Below are positions 20,032 to 32,253 of a DNA stretch of 64,000 nt, one piece after another. The notes under the pieces were generated by a model, which worked only from the letters and a program-made list of their open reading frames with translations, searched no databases and had not been told where the DNA came from. The stretch lies in NCBI GenBank assembly GCA_001600055.1, contig BCIV01000004.1, forward strand, positions 608,430-672,429. Reading direction: 5' to 3'. The stretch comes from Filobasidium wieringae. Taxonomy: Eukaryota > Basidiomycota > Tremellomycetes > Filobasidiales > Filobasidiaceae. Each line of letters opens with the position of its first letter. Positions within the stretch are counted from its first letter, which is position 1. Made by a program: the position numbers and the translations under genes.

Positions 20032-20979
20032 ATGCATCAAATGGACTACCTCATCTTAGGAGCAGGATGGACCAGTACCTTCCTCATCCCGCAGCTCCAA
20101 CTCCATAACCTTTCCTACGCCGCGACGACGACCACCGGTCGCGATCGAACCCTGACGTTCAGATTCGACCCCACCTCCCCCTCTGCCGAACTCGACTTCC
20201 AGAACCTCCCTGCGGCGAACAACGTCCTGATAACGTTCCCGCTCAAGGGGAAAGGACAGAGCCGGTTCCTCATCGAGACCTACCGGAAGACTCACCCCCG
20301 TCTGAACCCGGGGGGGGGGATCAGGTTCCTCCAACTAGGTTCTTCCGGGATCTACCAGATGGCCGATCAACCCGTCTGGATAACCCGATCGAGCGAGTAC
20401 AACGTGGAGAACGACCGGGCGGTGGCGGAGGACGAACTGAGGGGATTGGGGGGGAGCGTACTGAACCTGTGTGGGCTTTGGGGAGGGGCTAGGGATCCTA
20501 GGAATTGGATCGGGAGGGTGGCGCCTAGTAGGGAGGCGTTGGAGGGGAAGACGAGTTTACATATGATCCATGGGGAAGATGTCGCTCGGGCCATCATGGC
20601 GGTCTTTGAACGATGGGAGGAGGAGGGGGAAGCAGGCGATGGGGAGGGGAAGGGGGAGGGGAAGGGGAAGGGGAAGGTAGGGGGGGAAAGGTGGTTGGTC
20701 ACGGACGGCTTCGTCTACGATTGGTGGAGTTTGATCGTCACTTGGCAATCATCCGCTACTCCCAGCACCAGCACCAGCACCAGCACCACCACCACCAGTC
20801 CCAGTCCCGATCCCTCCACCCCCACCAACCCCTCCCCCCAATCCGAATGGATCTACGACCTAATGCTCACCCAAAACATCCGGGCCCTCCCTCGGGACAA
20901 GGAGACGTTGGGTCGATGTTACGATAGCAGGGAGTTTTGGGAGAGGTTCGGGTTGAGACCTCTTAGGGGCGGATTGTGA
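20032..20979 (+). CDS. Atypical short-chain dehydrogenase, NAD(P)-binding Rossmann protein
   Basis: Single exon of 315 codons. Start at ATG 20032; a second in-frame ATG at 20041 gives MDYLILGAGWTSTFL and may be the true start. The GxGxxS nucleotide-binding loop follows directly. Further features are LITFPLKG, a substrate-loop LGSSGIYQ, NVENDRAVAEDEL, LNLCGLWGGARDPRNWIG and LHMIHGEDVARAI, the layout of YeeZ-like extended SDR proteins. The classical YxxxK pair is not evident, as often in atypical members, so catalysis is uncertain. Two low-complexity inserts, a Gly-Glu-Lys run near 20635-20685 and a Ser/Thr repeat near 20760-20800, are likely surface loops grown from GGGGAA and AGCACC repeats. 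Intronless among intron-rich neighbours. Confidence 0.65.
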   Translation: MHQMDYLILGAGWTSTFLIPQLQLHNLSYAATTTTGRDRTLTFRFDPTSPSAELDFQNLPAANNVLITFPLKGKGQSRFLIETYRKTHPRLNPGGGIRFLQLGSSGIYQMADQPVWITRSSEYNVENDRAVAEDELRGLGGSVLNLCGLWGGARDPRNWIGRVAPSREALEGKTSLHMIHGEDVARAIMAVFERWEEEGEAGDGEGKGEGKGKGKVGGERWLVTDGFVYDWWSLIVTWQSSATPSTSTSTSTTTTSPSPDPSTPTNPSPQSEWIYDLMLTQNIRALPRDKETLGRCYDSREFWERFGLRPLRGGL

Positions 20980-21222
20980 GCGGCCGAAAAGGGATGAGGG
21001 GGGGGTGGATCTGAACATATCGGATGGGTAAATCGGATTACAAGTTATAAATTCAGATCACAAGTTGTACGACCACATTCGTACGTGTATCATTCATCAA
21101 GAACAGAAAAAAAGATCACTCCCCTAGTCCTCCGAGAGGAATCCTGCAGAAAGAACCTCTAAGGGGGGGAGGGTACTGGTTCTCGGACCTGATTTCGGGT
21201 TCGATATGTGGATGACGGTTTG

Positions 21223-21268
21223 GCTTGAACTTGAACTTGGACTTGAACTTGGACTTGGATTTGGACTG
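21223..21268 (+). repeat. GAACTTG / GGACTTG imperfect hexamer repeat
   Basis: Seven to eight imperfect copies of (G)GACTTG or GAACTT in tandem. Confidence 0.75.
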
Positions 21269-21952
21269 TGACTCGATGGGACTCGATGGGAGAGAAGAAG
21301 CATTGTGGTGGATCCGTGGACCTGCCATACAGTCCACAGTTCGCTGTGATTGTCAATCGACTACGACTATTACTGATCTTGCGTGATAAACGAGATGATC
21401 GATTGATCGATTAATGGTCGGACTGATATTCCAGGTGATCGGATCACGGACATCCGACCGAGTCAATTGTGGAGGATCGCTTGCTCGCTTGAAGGGCTTG
21501 GATGTGGTATTAGTTATATCTACTTGCAACTTGCGCTACTTGATTCGTGCTCCATACTAGCCATAATACTACCGTGACAGTTGGACGAGGTGCAAATGCA
21601 GAGAATCATAGGGTTGCGAGTTCCAAGCCAAGGTAAGGGTGCAGAGTATGGTTCCTCGACGTCCTTACCGGACCAATTCATGATCGATCCGAGATCGTCG
21701 ACATGTACGTCCGATCCTACGTACTGGGAAGAATTCCACCAACACGCTTGGAGGATCCAGCCAGTCCAAGGGACAAGGATCGCCACAGGTCGACACTCGC
21801 GGTATCGATGGAGCTAGTCGGAGATGAGTCACGTGACGACGACAGCCAAGGACGCTTGGCAAAGGGAATCGACGGAAGCGTTTATGCGTTTTGGGCGTAA
21901 GCGAGGTGATGTGTGTTATCGATCCGCAGTGAGATTGGGTAGAAACGGCGAT

Positions 21953-21990
21953 CAGGTCAGGTCAGGTCAGGTCAGGTCAATGGTCAATGG
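21953..21990 (+). repeat. GGTCA pentanucleotide repeat
   Basis: Five tandem GGTCA units followed by two GGTCAAT variants, about 370 bases upstream of the Ca2+-ATPase start. Confidence 0.85.
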
Positions 21991-22331
21991 TTGTACTCTG
22001 TACCGTTCAATGCAGACAGCCGCTAGGTCACGGTCGCTCCATCCACCCAACCAACAAATGAACGATGCATGGATTCGATGCACGTGCCCAGTCCCTGACA
22101 ACTGACAGACGGGGGGAATCAGATGAACGATCCGACCCGTTTGAATCCGCACATCAGCTGCCAAGAGATGCTTGGTACCCCCGTATTCGTACTTAAATCC
22201 ACGAGCTCCCTTTCCCCTTTTCATCCCAACCACTCTCACTCGATTCTCACTCACCGCACCGCCACTCATCACCTCATCACTTTGATACCAACAATCTCAC
22301 TGCCGACACTCAAGCGATACTGAATCGCCTC

Positions 22332-25300
22332 ATGTCGGGGCTACCAACGATAACCACCACCTCTTACGATCCTCCTTCCGCACCCCTCGGCGCTCCTCTT
22401 CCCATCAACACCGTCAACACCGTCAACATCGACAACCGATCAAACTCGCTCCGCCCCCAGGTATCCACCACCGAGCACGATCTCACCGAGGCCACCACCC
22501 GGGGAACAGATTACCCCTCCAAAATGTCATACACCGAAAAATCACCCCGCTCCGGCCCCGCCTCGCTCCCCTCCCACCCCTCTGCGGCGGGGGAACACAA
22601 ACGAGGTCCTCTAGCAAGGATCAAGAAGATGCTCCATCTCAAGAAATCCTCCGAGAGCGAACCCGATTCAGACGATCTGGATGAGAAGAGCGATACGGCC
22701 CAGGCCCGAGCTTCGGCTCATATCGACGCGGCGAGCGATCAATCGGACCCCGCTCCCTTTTTCCATCGCCCGTTGGTACTCGCCTCCCTCGTCGACCCCA
22801 AATCTCTCGAAGAACTGGAACACATCGGGGGAGTGGAGGGGTTACTTCATGGGCTGGGGGTGGATGGGGTTAAAGGGCTCTCGATCGGGACCGCAGCGGG
22901 GGGTGGGGTTCCTCCCCCCGATCTTCCCGTCGGGCTCCAAGAGGGTCAGTACAAGGCCTCGGTGGAGGAGAGGGAGAGGGTCTATGGGAAGAACCTGTTA
23001 CCGACCAAGAAGACGAAGGGGTTGTTGGAACTCATGTGGATGGCCATGAAGGATAAAGTCTTGGTCAGTCCGCTCTCTTTTTCTCTGACCATTCCTCGTT
23101 CACGGCGAAAACTGACCCGCCCCCCCCCCCCGCTTCGCCCCGCTCACAGATCATCTTGGGAATAGCCGCCGTCGTCTCCCTCGCATTAGGAATCTACCAA
23201 TCCGTCGGTGTCGACCACCCACTCGTACAATCTCCCTCATGCCCAGACCCAGCCGGGTGCAGGGAACCGGCCATCGATTGGGTGGAAGGCGTCGCCATCC
23301 TCATCGCCGTCCTCATCGTCGTCCTCGTAGGGAGCGTGAACGATTGGCAAAAGGAGAGACAGTTCAAAAAGTTGAACGAGAAGAAGGACGATAGGATGAT
23401 CAATTGTATCAGGGCTGGGGTCAGGCAGTCGGTCAATACCAAGGTGAGTGGCGCGGGGTCGAGTCGAGCGTGCGTGCGTGTGTGCGTGGATGTGACTGAC
23501 GCGGATTTCCCTTTCTTCCCCTTTGCAGGACCTCCTCGTGGGTGATATCTGTATAGTCGAGACGGGTGAGATCCTCCCCGTAGACGGCGTCTTCCTCCGC
23601 GGTCACAACGTCAAATGCGACGAATCCGGAGCGACGGGGGAATCGGATCTCATCAAGAAGGCCACCTATGCGGAATGTATCGAGGAACGTGAATCGCTGG
23701 CCGAGGGCAAGGCGGCGAAGAGGGATTGTTTCTTGATCTCCGGGGCGAAAGTCACCGAGGGGGTGGGCGAGTATGTCGTCATTGCGGTCGGACAGAAGAG
23801 CTTTAATGGGAGGTTGATGATGGGTGAGTCGCGCGCGTGCGTGTTGAGGAGAAAGAGATGGATGTTGACTTTTTCTTTTTCTCGCGACCCCGTTTAGCCT
23901 TGCGTGGGGATGCCGAGGGGACTCCGTTACAAGCCAAGCTCAACCGACTGGCCGAGCTCATCGCTAAATTCGGTGCGACGGCGGGAGGAACTCTCTTTTT
24001 CGCCCTCTTCATCCGATTCTGCGTTCAACTCAAGCAGGACCCGGATCGTACGGCCGACGAGAAGGGTCAGGCGTTCATCCAGATCCTGATCATCTCCGTC
24101 ACCCTTGTCGTCGTCGCCGTCCCTGAAGGACTACCGTTGGCCGTCACGCTCGCCCTGGCGTTCGCTACCAAGAGGATGACCAAGGAGAACCTCCTCGTCA
24201 GGGTGTTGGCGAGTTGTGAGACGGCGGGAGGTGCCAACGTCGTATGTACCGACAAGACGGGTACCCTCACGCTCAACGAGATGCAGATCGTCGCCATGTC
24301 GCTCGGAGTCACCGCCAAGGGGGTCAGAAGGTTGGAAGAGAACTCGGGTCGGACGAACGCGAACAAGGTGGCCGATGAATCGGGAACGATCGAGCTCGAG
24401 AATGCTCGTCAAGGTCGTTCCGATTTCACTTTCGACCTGACCGAGTTGAACGTCATCGCCACGCCTACCATGCAGAGGCTGTTGAACGATTCGTTCACCA
24501 TCAATTCTACCGCTTATGAGGAGGTCGATGGGGAGACGGGCAAGACGGTCATCAACGGTTCAAAGACCGAGGCGGCCATGCTCTTGCTCGGGAGGGAGGT
24601 CGGTTGGACGGGAGCCACCGAGACGAGGGAAAAGGCGGACGTCGTACAGGTCTTCCCCTTTTCCAGCGAGGTCAAGGCGATGGCGACCGCGATCAGGTTG
24701 CCCAATGGGAAAATCAGGCTCTTGGTCAAGGGAGCTTCCGAGATCTTGCTCAAGGTCTGTACCACTCATGTCGATATCGACAATGCCGACAATCGCGCCA
24801 AGGATGGAGAGATCAAGGTCATCCGGTTCACCGAGGAGACCATGACCAACTTGCAGAGGACGATCTACTTTTACGCTTCTCAGTGTTTGAGGACGATCGC
24901 CGTCTGTTACAAGGATTACGATAGTTTCCCCGTCGCTCAGGGTGAACAGGAGTTGCTCTTGCAAGACCTCGCCAAGGACCTCACCATGCTCACCGTCGTC
25001 GCGATCGAGGACCCGTTGCGTCCGGGAGTCATCGAGTCGGTGGCCAAGTGTAATCGTGCCGGAGTTCAGGTCAAGATGTGTACCGGTGACAACGTCCTCA
25101 CCGCTCGATCCATCGCCACTCAATGTGGAATGTATTCGGCCGGCGGGATCGTCATCGAAGGTCCCTCCTTCCGGAAACTCACTCATCAGGAACGTCTCGA
25201 GATCGTACCCCGTCTTCAAGTCATGGCTCGTTCGTCCCCCGAAGACAAGAGGCTCTTGGTCGAATCGCTTCGTGAACTCGGTAACATCGTCTGTGTCACC

Positions 25301-26606
25301 GGGGACGGTTCCAACGACGCTCCCGCCCTCAAGGCAGCTCAGATCGGGTTCGCCATGGGGATCTCCGGTACCGAGGTCGCCAAGGAGGCTTCCGACGTCA
25401 TCGTCATGGACGACTCTTTCGCTTCCCTGACCTTGGCCATCAAGTGGGGTCGTTGTGTGAACGACTCGGTCAGAAAGTTCTTGCAGTTCCAGTTGTCCGT
25501 CAACGTCACCGCCGTCGTCCTCACCTTTGTCACCGCCGTCGCTTCCGACGAAGAGGAATCCGTCTTGTCCGCCGTACAGTTGCTCTGGGTCAACTTGATC
25601 ATGGACACCTTTGCCGCTCTCGCTCTCGCTACCGACCCCGCCACCGAACGTTCGTTGGAGAGGCAGCCCGAAAAGGCTAGCGCTCCTCTGCTCAGCGTCG
25701 ACATGATCAAGATGATCCTCGGTCAAGCCTGTTACCAGATCGTCGTCTGTTTCGTCCTCCATTGGCAGGGTCATGCGATCTTGGGCAGCGAGCCTAACAA
25801 CGGAAACGCCGAGCTCAAGACGTTGGTCTTCAACTGTTTCGTGTTTTGTCAAATCTTCAACATGATCAACTGTCGATCGTTGACTCGCGATCTGAACTTC
25901 TGGCACGGTATTCACAAAAACACCTGGTTCATGCTCATCTTCGCCATCAGTGAGTCTTTGGTCATACGCGCTCGCCTCGTTGTATTCACACTGACGTATC
26001 TTCCCTTGCTCGTCATCTACAGTGGTCGGAGGTCAGGTACTCATCGTGTTCGTCGGTGGAGCTGCGTTCTCGGTGACCAGGATCGGAGGCCGTGACTGGG
26101 GTATCTCCATCATCGTCGGACTCATCGCGATCCCTCTAGGTGCTCTCATCCGATTGTTGCCTACCGCTCCTTTCGCGCGTCTCTTGATCAGGATGAAGGT
26201 CTACCCCGATCCCAACGCTCTGCCCCAGATCTCTCCCGCCGCCGAATACGACTACGAGTTCCACGACGCTTTGGACAGGACCAAGAACAACTTGGACTTG
26301 TTCAGGAGCATCCGGTCGGAGAGCCGTCTCCGTGCTTCTCCCATGGTTCTCAAGTCTCGACGAAGGAGGATGAAGGATGCCAACATCCAGTACCCTACTC
26401 TTCTCACCATGGCCCCATCCCTCTTGCTCGGTGCCGTCGCGGCCGGTCAAAACTGGCTGACTCCCATCGACAAGCTCAACGAGAAGGACGGCGCCGCTCA
26501 GGAAGGCGCTCGACCCAGTGGACCTCCCGCTTCGGGTAAAGTCGCTTTCCACCCGGATACCGACAAGTCCGATCCTCTCTACACCAAGTACTCCAGGTAC
26601 ACTTGA
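22332..26606 (+). CDS. PMC1: P-type Ca2+-ATPase, PMCA/vacuolar PMC1 type
   Basis: Pumps Ca2+ out of the cytosol into the vacuole or across the plasma membrane. Start ATG 22332, stop TGA 26604-26606, five exons with introns at about 23065-23150, 23443-23528, 23825-23896 and 25949-26021; roughly 1,320 residues. A Ser/Pro-rich N-terminal extension of about 150 residues precedes the pump core. Motifs in order: CDESGATGESD (actuator), VAVPEGLPLAVT (ion-binding TM4), CTDKTGTLTLNEM (phosphorylated Asp), MCTGDNVLTA, and VTGDGSNDAPALK (hinge, with Ser where Thr is commonest). Membrane helices flank these as expected. The Pmc1-like core with a long N-terminal and short C-terminal region argues for the vacuolar branch. 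Codons strongly favour C-ending forms, suggesting high expression. The calcineurin link known for PMC1 genes was not tested here. Confidence 0.93.
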
Positions 26607-26977
26607 AAAATCCCGACCCGTTTCGTAGTAATAATCGTGGAGAAATCAGCTCTCCACCCTATACCCATACACCCATCTTCGGTTTTTCGGTCAATGTAGT
26701 AGTTTAACAACGTACCATACATATCATGCTCTGCACTATACATCAATCGTTATCGTCATACTTCTCCTCTTTATCCACTTTATCCATGATTTCTGCATGT
26801 CAGCTATCTTGAGTTGCCTTCCTAAGTTCCGTCGATTCATCTCGGCGCCCGTCCCGTTTGATAATTATTTGCTTCCGCACGAAACGATAGATTCAAGTCG
26901 TTCAACATCTGAACGTCGTCCTTGGTGGTCGTGAGATCCTATGGTGTCTCTCCGATCATCTCGAAATTATATATACC
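26607..26977. other. Intergenic, Ca2+-ATPase to WKF gene
   Basis: No gene seen. AT-rich with the 3' untranslated region of the pump gene and the promoter of the next. Confidence 0.5.
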
Positions 26978-28220
26978 ATGTCTGAGACCCAAAACCCTGA
27001 ACGTGTAGAGACGAAGGAGGAGCGAAAAGCGAGAAAAGCCGCTAAGAAACAGGTGAGTGGTCGCTACCGGCCGTTTCTGCGATGAAGGATTCCCCGTTTA
27101 CATTTGCGGTTGCATGGCCAGGCGAAAGCTGAGAAAGCTAGTACTTCCGGGCCTGTAGAGACACCTGCCGAGGAGACTACGGTTAAGGCGGAGAAGAAGT
27201 CGAAGAAACGGAAAGCGGAGGAACCCGTTGAACCTATTGATGCGCCCGAGGTTGCGGTAGAGGAGAAGACGGAGGAAGGGTCTTCTACCAAGAAACAGAA
27301 GAAAGAGAAGAAGGAGAAGAAGAACAAGAATGAGAAGAAGGCGGCTGAACCCGAGGTAGATGCAGTGGCGGAAGCTGCTCCGCAAACGGAAGAGACCCCT
27401 ACGACGAGTGAACCGGTGAAGGAGGACAAGCCCAAGAAGGAGAAGAAATCGAAAAAGGCTAAATCTGCTGCGGCTCAGGCCAAGGTTCCTGTCGAGGACG
27501 CCGTGATGACCGATGCGAATGAACCTAAGGAAGAGACTGAGGTTACGGAGCCTGAAAAGGATACCGCTTTGAACGAGCAAGCACAGAAAGGTTCGTTTCG
27601 GAAGGATCGGTTGTTATTGCCGTATCATCTGATCTGATGCGGTGTCTCCTGCACAGCCCTTCAATACGCCTATATCTACAAGGTCAATCAAGCGGATAAC
27701 ACTGTTGTTTGGAAATTCAACAAGGCCAGACAGAATTGGTTAGCCAGAAATATCTGGAATGTGGATATGGTCAGTGCTTGTGTAGACTTTGTTTCTGCCG
27801 ATCTAGGTTACGACTGACTTGGGCACGTTTCGATAGATCTTGGAAAGATGGGTGGACTTGGCTATAGATTACCTCAAGACGATACAAGGTGTCGGCCAGA
27901 AAGTGAGGACTAAAGCCAAGATCATGTCTGACATTTCGCTGACAACAGACGGTCTACCTTACAATCACTAGCACCTCATCGAAGAAGCTCAGAAACGACT
28001 GAACCCACCAAAAGAAGAGCCTAAAGCTGAGGAGATCAATGATGAGCAAACCGCTGCCAACACGGCGGGCAATGCCGAGTCGGCACCTGTAGAGGAGGCT
28101 GAAGAAGTCGTAGAGCAGGCAGAGGTGGTAGAGCCAGAAGTGAAGGAGGATACTGAAGAGGAGAAGCAGATCAAGGACAGAGCTCGGCGGTTATTGAAGG
28201 CTGTGGGAGTTGAGGTGTAA
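26978..28220 (+). CDS. WKF-domain nucleolar-type protein (C7orf50-like)
   Basis: Start ATG 26978, stop TAA 28218-28220, about five exons; first intron 27053-27121. The N-terminal two thirds is a highly charged Lys/Glu-rich region with KKSKKRK and KKQKKEKKEKK blocks, typical of nucleolar localisation. The conserved part is the WKF domain: YIYKVNQADNTVVWKFNKA, then RQNWLARNIW, continuing after an intron as LERWVDLAIDYLKTIQG. The C-terminus is acidic and ends RARRLLKAVGVEV. Proteins with this domain (human C7orf50) are linked to ribosome biogenesis, with molecular role unknown. The exon junctions preserve the domain. Confidence 0.8.
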
Positions 28221-28935
28221 GGGTTCATATCATATCGATCGACGCGGCTCAAAGGCGATATACGTCGTCTCGACTGGAATGCACAGCAAAGCCACATGAT
28301 GCAAACACATCGTCAAATCAGGCGATCTGTTTGCTAAAAGGAAACGTTGAAGGACTGTAGATGCCTCACTTGGAGAATACCGACCACGCCAATGCAAGGT
28401 TCGATCTGTCCTCAATCGATCACGCCAATCATCTGGCTGCCTTCGTCGTCTGTTCCCTTGTTGGGATAGCTTTACATTGACCATTTGATATCCACCTTCT
28501 CACGACTCTGTGGCAGAAGCCTATAGCACTACCTGACGGGTCTATCTGTTGATTGGCTAAAGTGCATATTCATTTTGATAACCAGAAAGTTGAAGGTGGA
28601 GGGTACCGAACGTTCCGATCTCGATTGCTCATGGAACGTAAATTTCCAGACGTTCCCCTATTTGACCCAGCTACAATATCGTATTAAGGTCCTTTTTGAT
28701 TCTACTACGTACATCGTTTCATCCTCTCGCAATCCTGCCCAACTTCGCCAATCTCGCGGCCAACCTCGTTAGGTGGATACCTGGATCCGTCTCGTCTTGC
28801 GCCAGAACGAAACGTTTGGGAGCATCTTTCGCAGGACTCGAAAGCAAATCAATCGGTCGAACGGTCATAACGAGGTCTTCTCACCTATCTCTCGTTAGCC
28901 GACAACTGCATACCTCTACTAGCCGATCGCGCAAC
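28221..28935. other. Intergenic / 5' region of RNase Z
   Basis: No separate gene seen. The last 240 bases (28696-28935) are open in the RNase Z frame and read like a mitochondrial presequence but contain no ATG; see findings. Confidence 0.45.
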
Positions 28936-31900
28936 ATGTTCTGGGACGTCCGAGTCGTCACCGCCCCATCAGCGGATACCGATCTTTCTTTGATCGTCAC
29001 TTTCGATCAGGTCAGATACTTCATCAACTGCGGTGAAGGGACTCAAAGGACATGCACACAGCGTGGATTCGGCTTCAAGAAACTGGATGCGATTTTGTTG
29101 ACGAGCGGATCGAGCGATGTGGCTGGAGGATTACCAGGGATGTTGATGTCTGCTGCTGACTCCGGGGTTCCGGCGCTCCATATCGCTGGCCCTGAGAATG
29201 CACTGCAGTATCTGGTCTCTTGCCGTACTTTTGTACAGAGGTGAGGGATATGCAAGTAGATTGTATAGTTATCCAACTGATAATCACCTCGATTGCAGAG
29301 AGAAATTCTCGGTATCCTGGTTACCTCACCCAGAAGACCCAGCAAAACCGATTCATGAAGCCTCTCATCTCTCAATCCGAGCTATCCCTCTCAGCTCTTT
29401 ATCTCAGCAACCGTCGTTCCCTAAACCACAACAAGATTGGGAATGGCGAGATCTCGACTTGAAACTGAAAAACCTGACGCAAGATCAATTAGCAGGATGG
29501 AGACGTACAGTACTTCATGACATGTTCAAGAAACTTGGAAATCTTTCTGGTCAGGCTCCCGGAACGAAATCCGCGTTGTCGACCGACACATCTCCCGCAA
29601 ACGATTCCAAGGGAGAGGCGAACGTAACGAATCCTCCTTTACCATCCACCTCGTCCACTTCAGATGGACATGTACCAAAACCTATCCGTCAATACCACCC
29701 AGCCCGTATGCATATCCCACAACCCATTCCTCATCCCTCATTACCTACCCTGTATCCCTCACCTCCAACTTCTCCCATGCTCGAAGCGAAGCCCGAAGAC
29801 CCTGATCTGCGTTACGCCTATATTTTACAAGCTCCTCCGGTAAGGGGTAAATTCGATATCAAGAAAGCAGAAGCGTTAGGGGTACCGAAAGGACCTATCA
29901 GAGGGAAACTTGCACAGGGACAGAGTATCGAGGTGAATGATGAAGCTGCAGAAGGGGGGAAAAGAATCGTCAAGCCAGAAGACGTTTTGGGAGAGGTTCA
30001 GGACGGCGGAGTGAGTGTTGCCGGTATATGATTATTCATCGACGAGGGAGAAACTAACTTTAGGGTTTGAAAGGCTTTTATTATGGTTGATATCACTCAA
30101 GCGCATTTGCCTCAACTATTGGCAGAGGTTTCGTTCAAGGAGTATCAGATTGAGGCTGGAGCAGCGAGGAAACAAGCCCGATTGGTGGTACATCGAGCTA
30201 CGGAGGAGGTCTTACGGGATGAGCGGTACCTTGAATGGATCAAAACTTTTGGTCCCGAGACACATGTGAGTCGAATATAAAAACTTAGTCATCAGGTAGA
30301 GTACTGATCGTGCTTGTCTGGTTTGTTAGCATCTCGTAGCGAACATCGATCGGTTTGAGGATAGTATCACCTACACTTCTAGCTCGTGGAACCTCCTCAA
30401 GCTGAACATGCTGGATGAAGATATATTCCAACTGCCTCATACGTTGAATAAGGGTGCTGTGGAGAGCGACCCTCTCGAAGCCCCTCTGACTCTTGTCAAA
30501 CCCTACCAGATCACCCGGATCTTCCCCCCTACTCCTCCCAACATACCCGTCAGCCGGCCTGGCGATCCCCCTTACCCAAAAGAGGCTGGGATTGAGGAAG
30601 CAAAGAAGACGATCATGCAGAACATGCCAGAATATGCTACTCTTGTGGAGGAAGCGCGAAAGAAGGTCGATCAGGCTGATGTTGACATGAGTGGGGATGA
30701 TTACGGGATTGTTGTTACTCCGCTTGGGACGGGTAGTGCTATTCCCTCGAAATACCGGAATGGTGAGATTTTTTGAGATGATCACGACAATATATCTTTA
30801 TGCTAACCTTTTGTCGTTTAGTATCCTCAACGGTGGTGGATATCCCTGACTTCGGCTGTGTGCTGCTCGACGCCGGAGAGGGTACTTTGGGCCAGTTGCA
30901 ACGTCGATACGGTTCCAAGCTCTGGTCAGATGTGTTGTCGAGGCTCAAGATGATCTTCATCAGTCATATGCATGCCGATCATCATATTGGATTACGTCGG
31001 ATATTAGAGGAGAGGTTGCAGGTAGGTAGTCAGCCAGTCTTGAATGTTCTACTTATTGACATCGAGCTCGGCGTCTATTAGCACGATCCTCAAGAGAATC
31101 TTTACGTTGTCGGTCCTTCGTTTATTGCTCTTCACCTTCTGGAGAACGGGATGGGACTAGGAGAGTCCCATGGCCGAACAATCTTTATCGACAATTATCA
31201 TCTAATGTCGGCATGCGATGTCAAAGACAAGTCTCGTTCGCCTTCCCCTTCCAAAAACCCCGGTAGATTCGAATACGGCGCAGAGGGAGTGCGATCCAGG
31301 TCAGTGTGTCCGAACATCGATGTCGATGTAAACACTAAACGCGTTGTGACAGACATCTGCGGTTGGCGCAAGACTGTCTTCGAGAGCTGGGTCTTACGCG
31401 AATTCAGACACCCGAAGTGGAACATCGTGGCCGAGCCTATGGGTTGGCTTTGACCCATAAATCTGGTTGGAAGATAGTGTGAGTGCGCCAGGGCTCGATC
31501 GAGCAAGCAATGTCTGATATTCCACTTACACAGATATTCGGGAGACACGATGCCTTGCAATGACTTGGTAGAGGCTGGAGAGGATGCCACCTTACTGGTG
31601 CATGAAGCAACACTCGAAGATGAAAATGCTGCGATGGCAATCATCAAGGCGCATAGTACTTTTGGACAAGCTGTTGATGTCGGAGTCAGGTAAGTACTCA
31701 AGGACGAGGGCGATACTGACATCGCTCACGTGCCTTCCGTTCTTACAGAATGAAAGCAAAATACGTGCTTCTGAACCACTTCTCTCAACGGTATCCGAAG
31801 TTACCAAGAGTACAGCCCCTTGCTGCTTCTAGCGAAGGGGAAACCATCTCGAGGCCTAAAGTTGCTCTCGCTTTTGACCTGATGACTTTGCCTTTGAGGT

Positions 31901-32253
31901 CATTCGAAAAGACATCCAGCTATACCGATGCTATGGAATCGCTCTTTGCAGAACTAGCTGCAGAAGATCCCGAGGATGGTGAGATGGAGGAGGAGGATGA
32001 CAAGAAGCCAGGTAAGGGGAAGTCTGGCAAGCAGCCTGCCGAGAAGCAACGGGTGAAGAAATTACGGGATATGGACGAGTCGGAATTGACGAACAGGCAG
32101 AAGAAGAAACTGGAAAGGGCGGGCAATTGGCCAAAACCTGCGGCAGAAGGTGGGAAGAAACGGCCGAGTGATGGCGAAGATGTAGAGATGGAGAAGCCTG
32201 CTGTCAAACGAACAAAGAGCGAGGTCGCGGTACAGAGCAATCAGTATGATTAG
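28936..32253 (+). CDS. TRZ1: tRNase Z, long form (tRNA 3' processing endonuclease)
   Basis: Cuts the 3' trailer from precursor tRNAs. Start set at ATG 28936 ([15 protein letters not shown]), stop TAG 32251-32253, about eight exons and roughly 950 residues, the long RNase ZL type of two fused metallo-beta-lactamase halves. The N-terminal half has [10 protein letters not shown] and ILLTSG but lacks the metal site, as expected. The C-terminal half carries [12 protein letters not shown] (PxKxRN loop), [12 protein letters not shown], the metal motif [21 protein letters not shown] with the metal Asp, LVHEATLED (HEAT motif) and LNHFSQRYP. All catalytic residues are present. The tail is Lys/Glu-rich with KKLERA and KRTKSE blocks. 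Nuclear, and possibly also mitochondrial. Confidence 0.92.

Larger units (their letters stand above)
20980..22331. other. Intergenic, upstream of Ca2+-ATPase
   Basis: About 1.35 kb with no gene seen; short frames only. It includes two simple repeats annotated separately and a C/A-rich leader (about 22200-22320) with TCACTC-type repeats close to the ATPase start. Confidence 0.45.

Noticed and set aside
21223..21990. Short repeats as possible telomere or centromere satellites
   Set aside because: Only a few dozen bases each, flanked by unique promoter sequence; ordinary microsatellites.
24560..25915. 451-codon open frame on the minus strand inside the Ca2+-ATPase gene
   Set aside because: Exact antisense of the strongly codon-biased catalytic exon of PMC1; C-ending codons on one strand remove stops on the other. 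The peptide has no family features.
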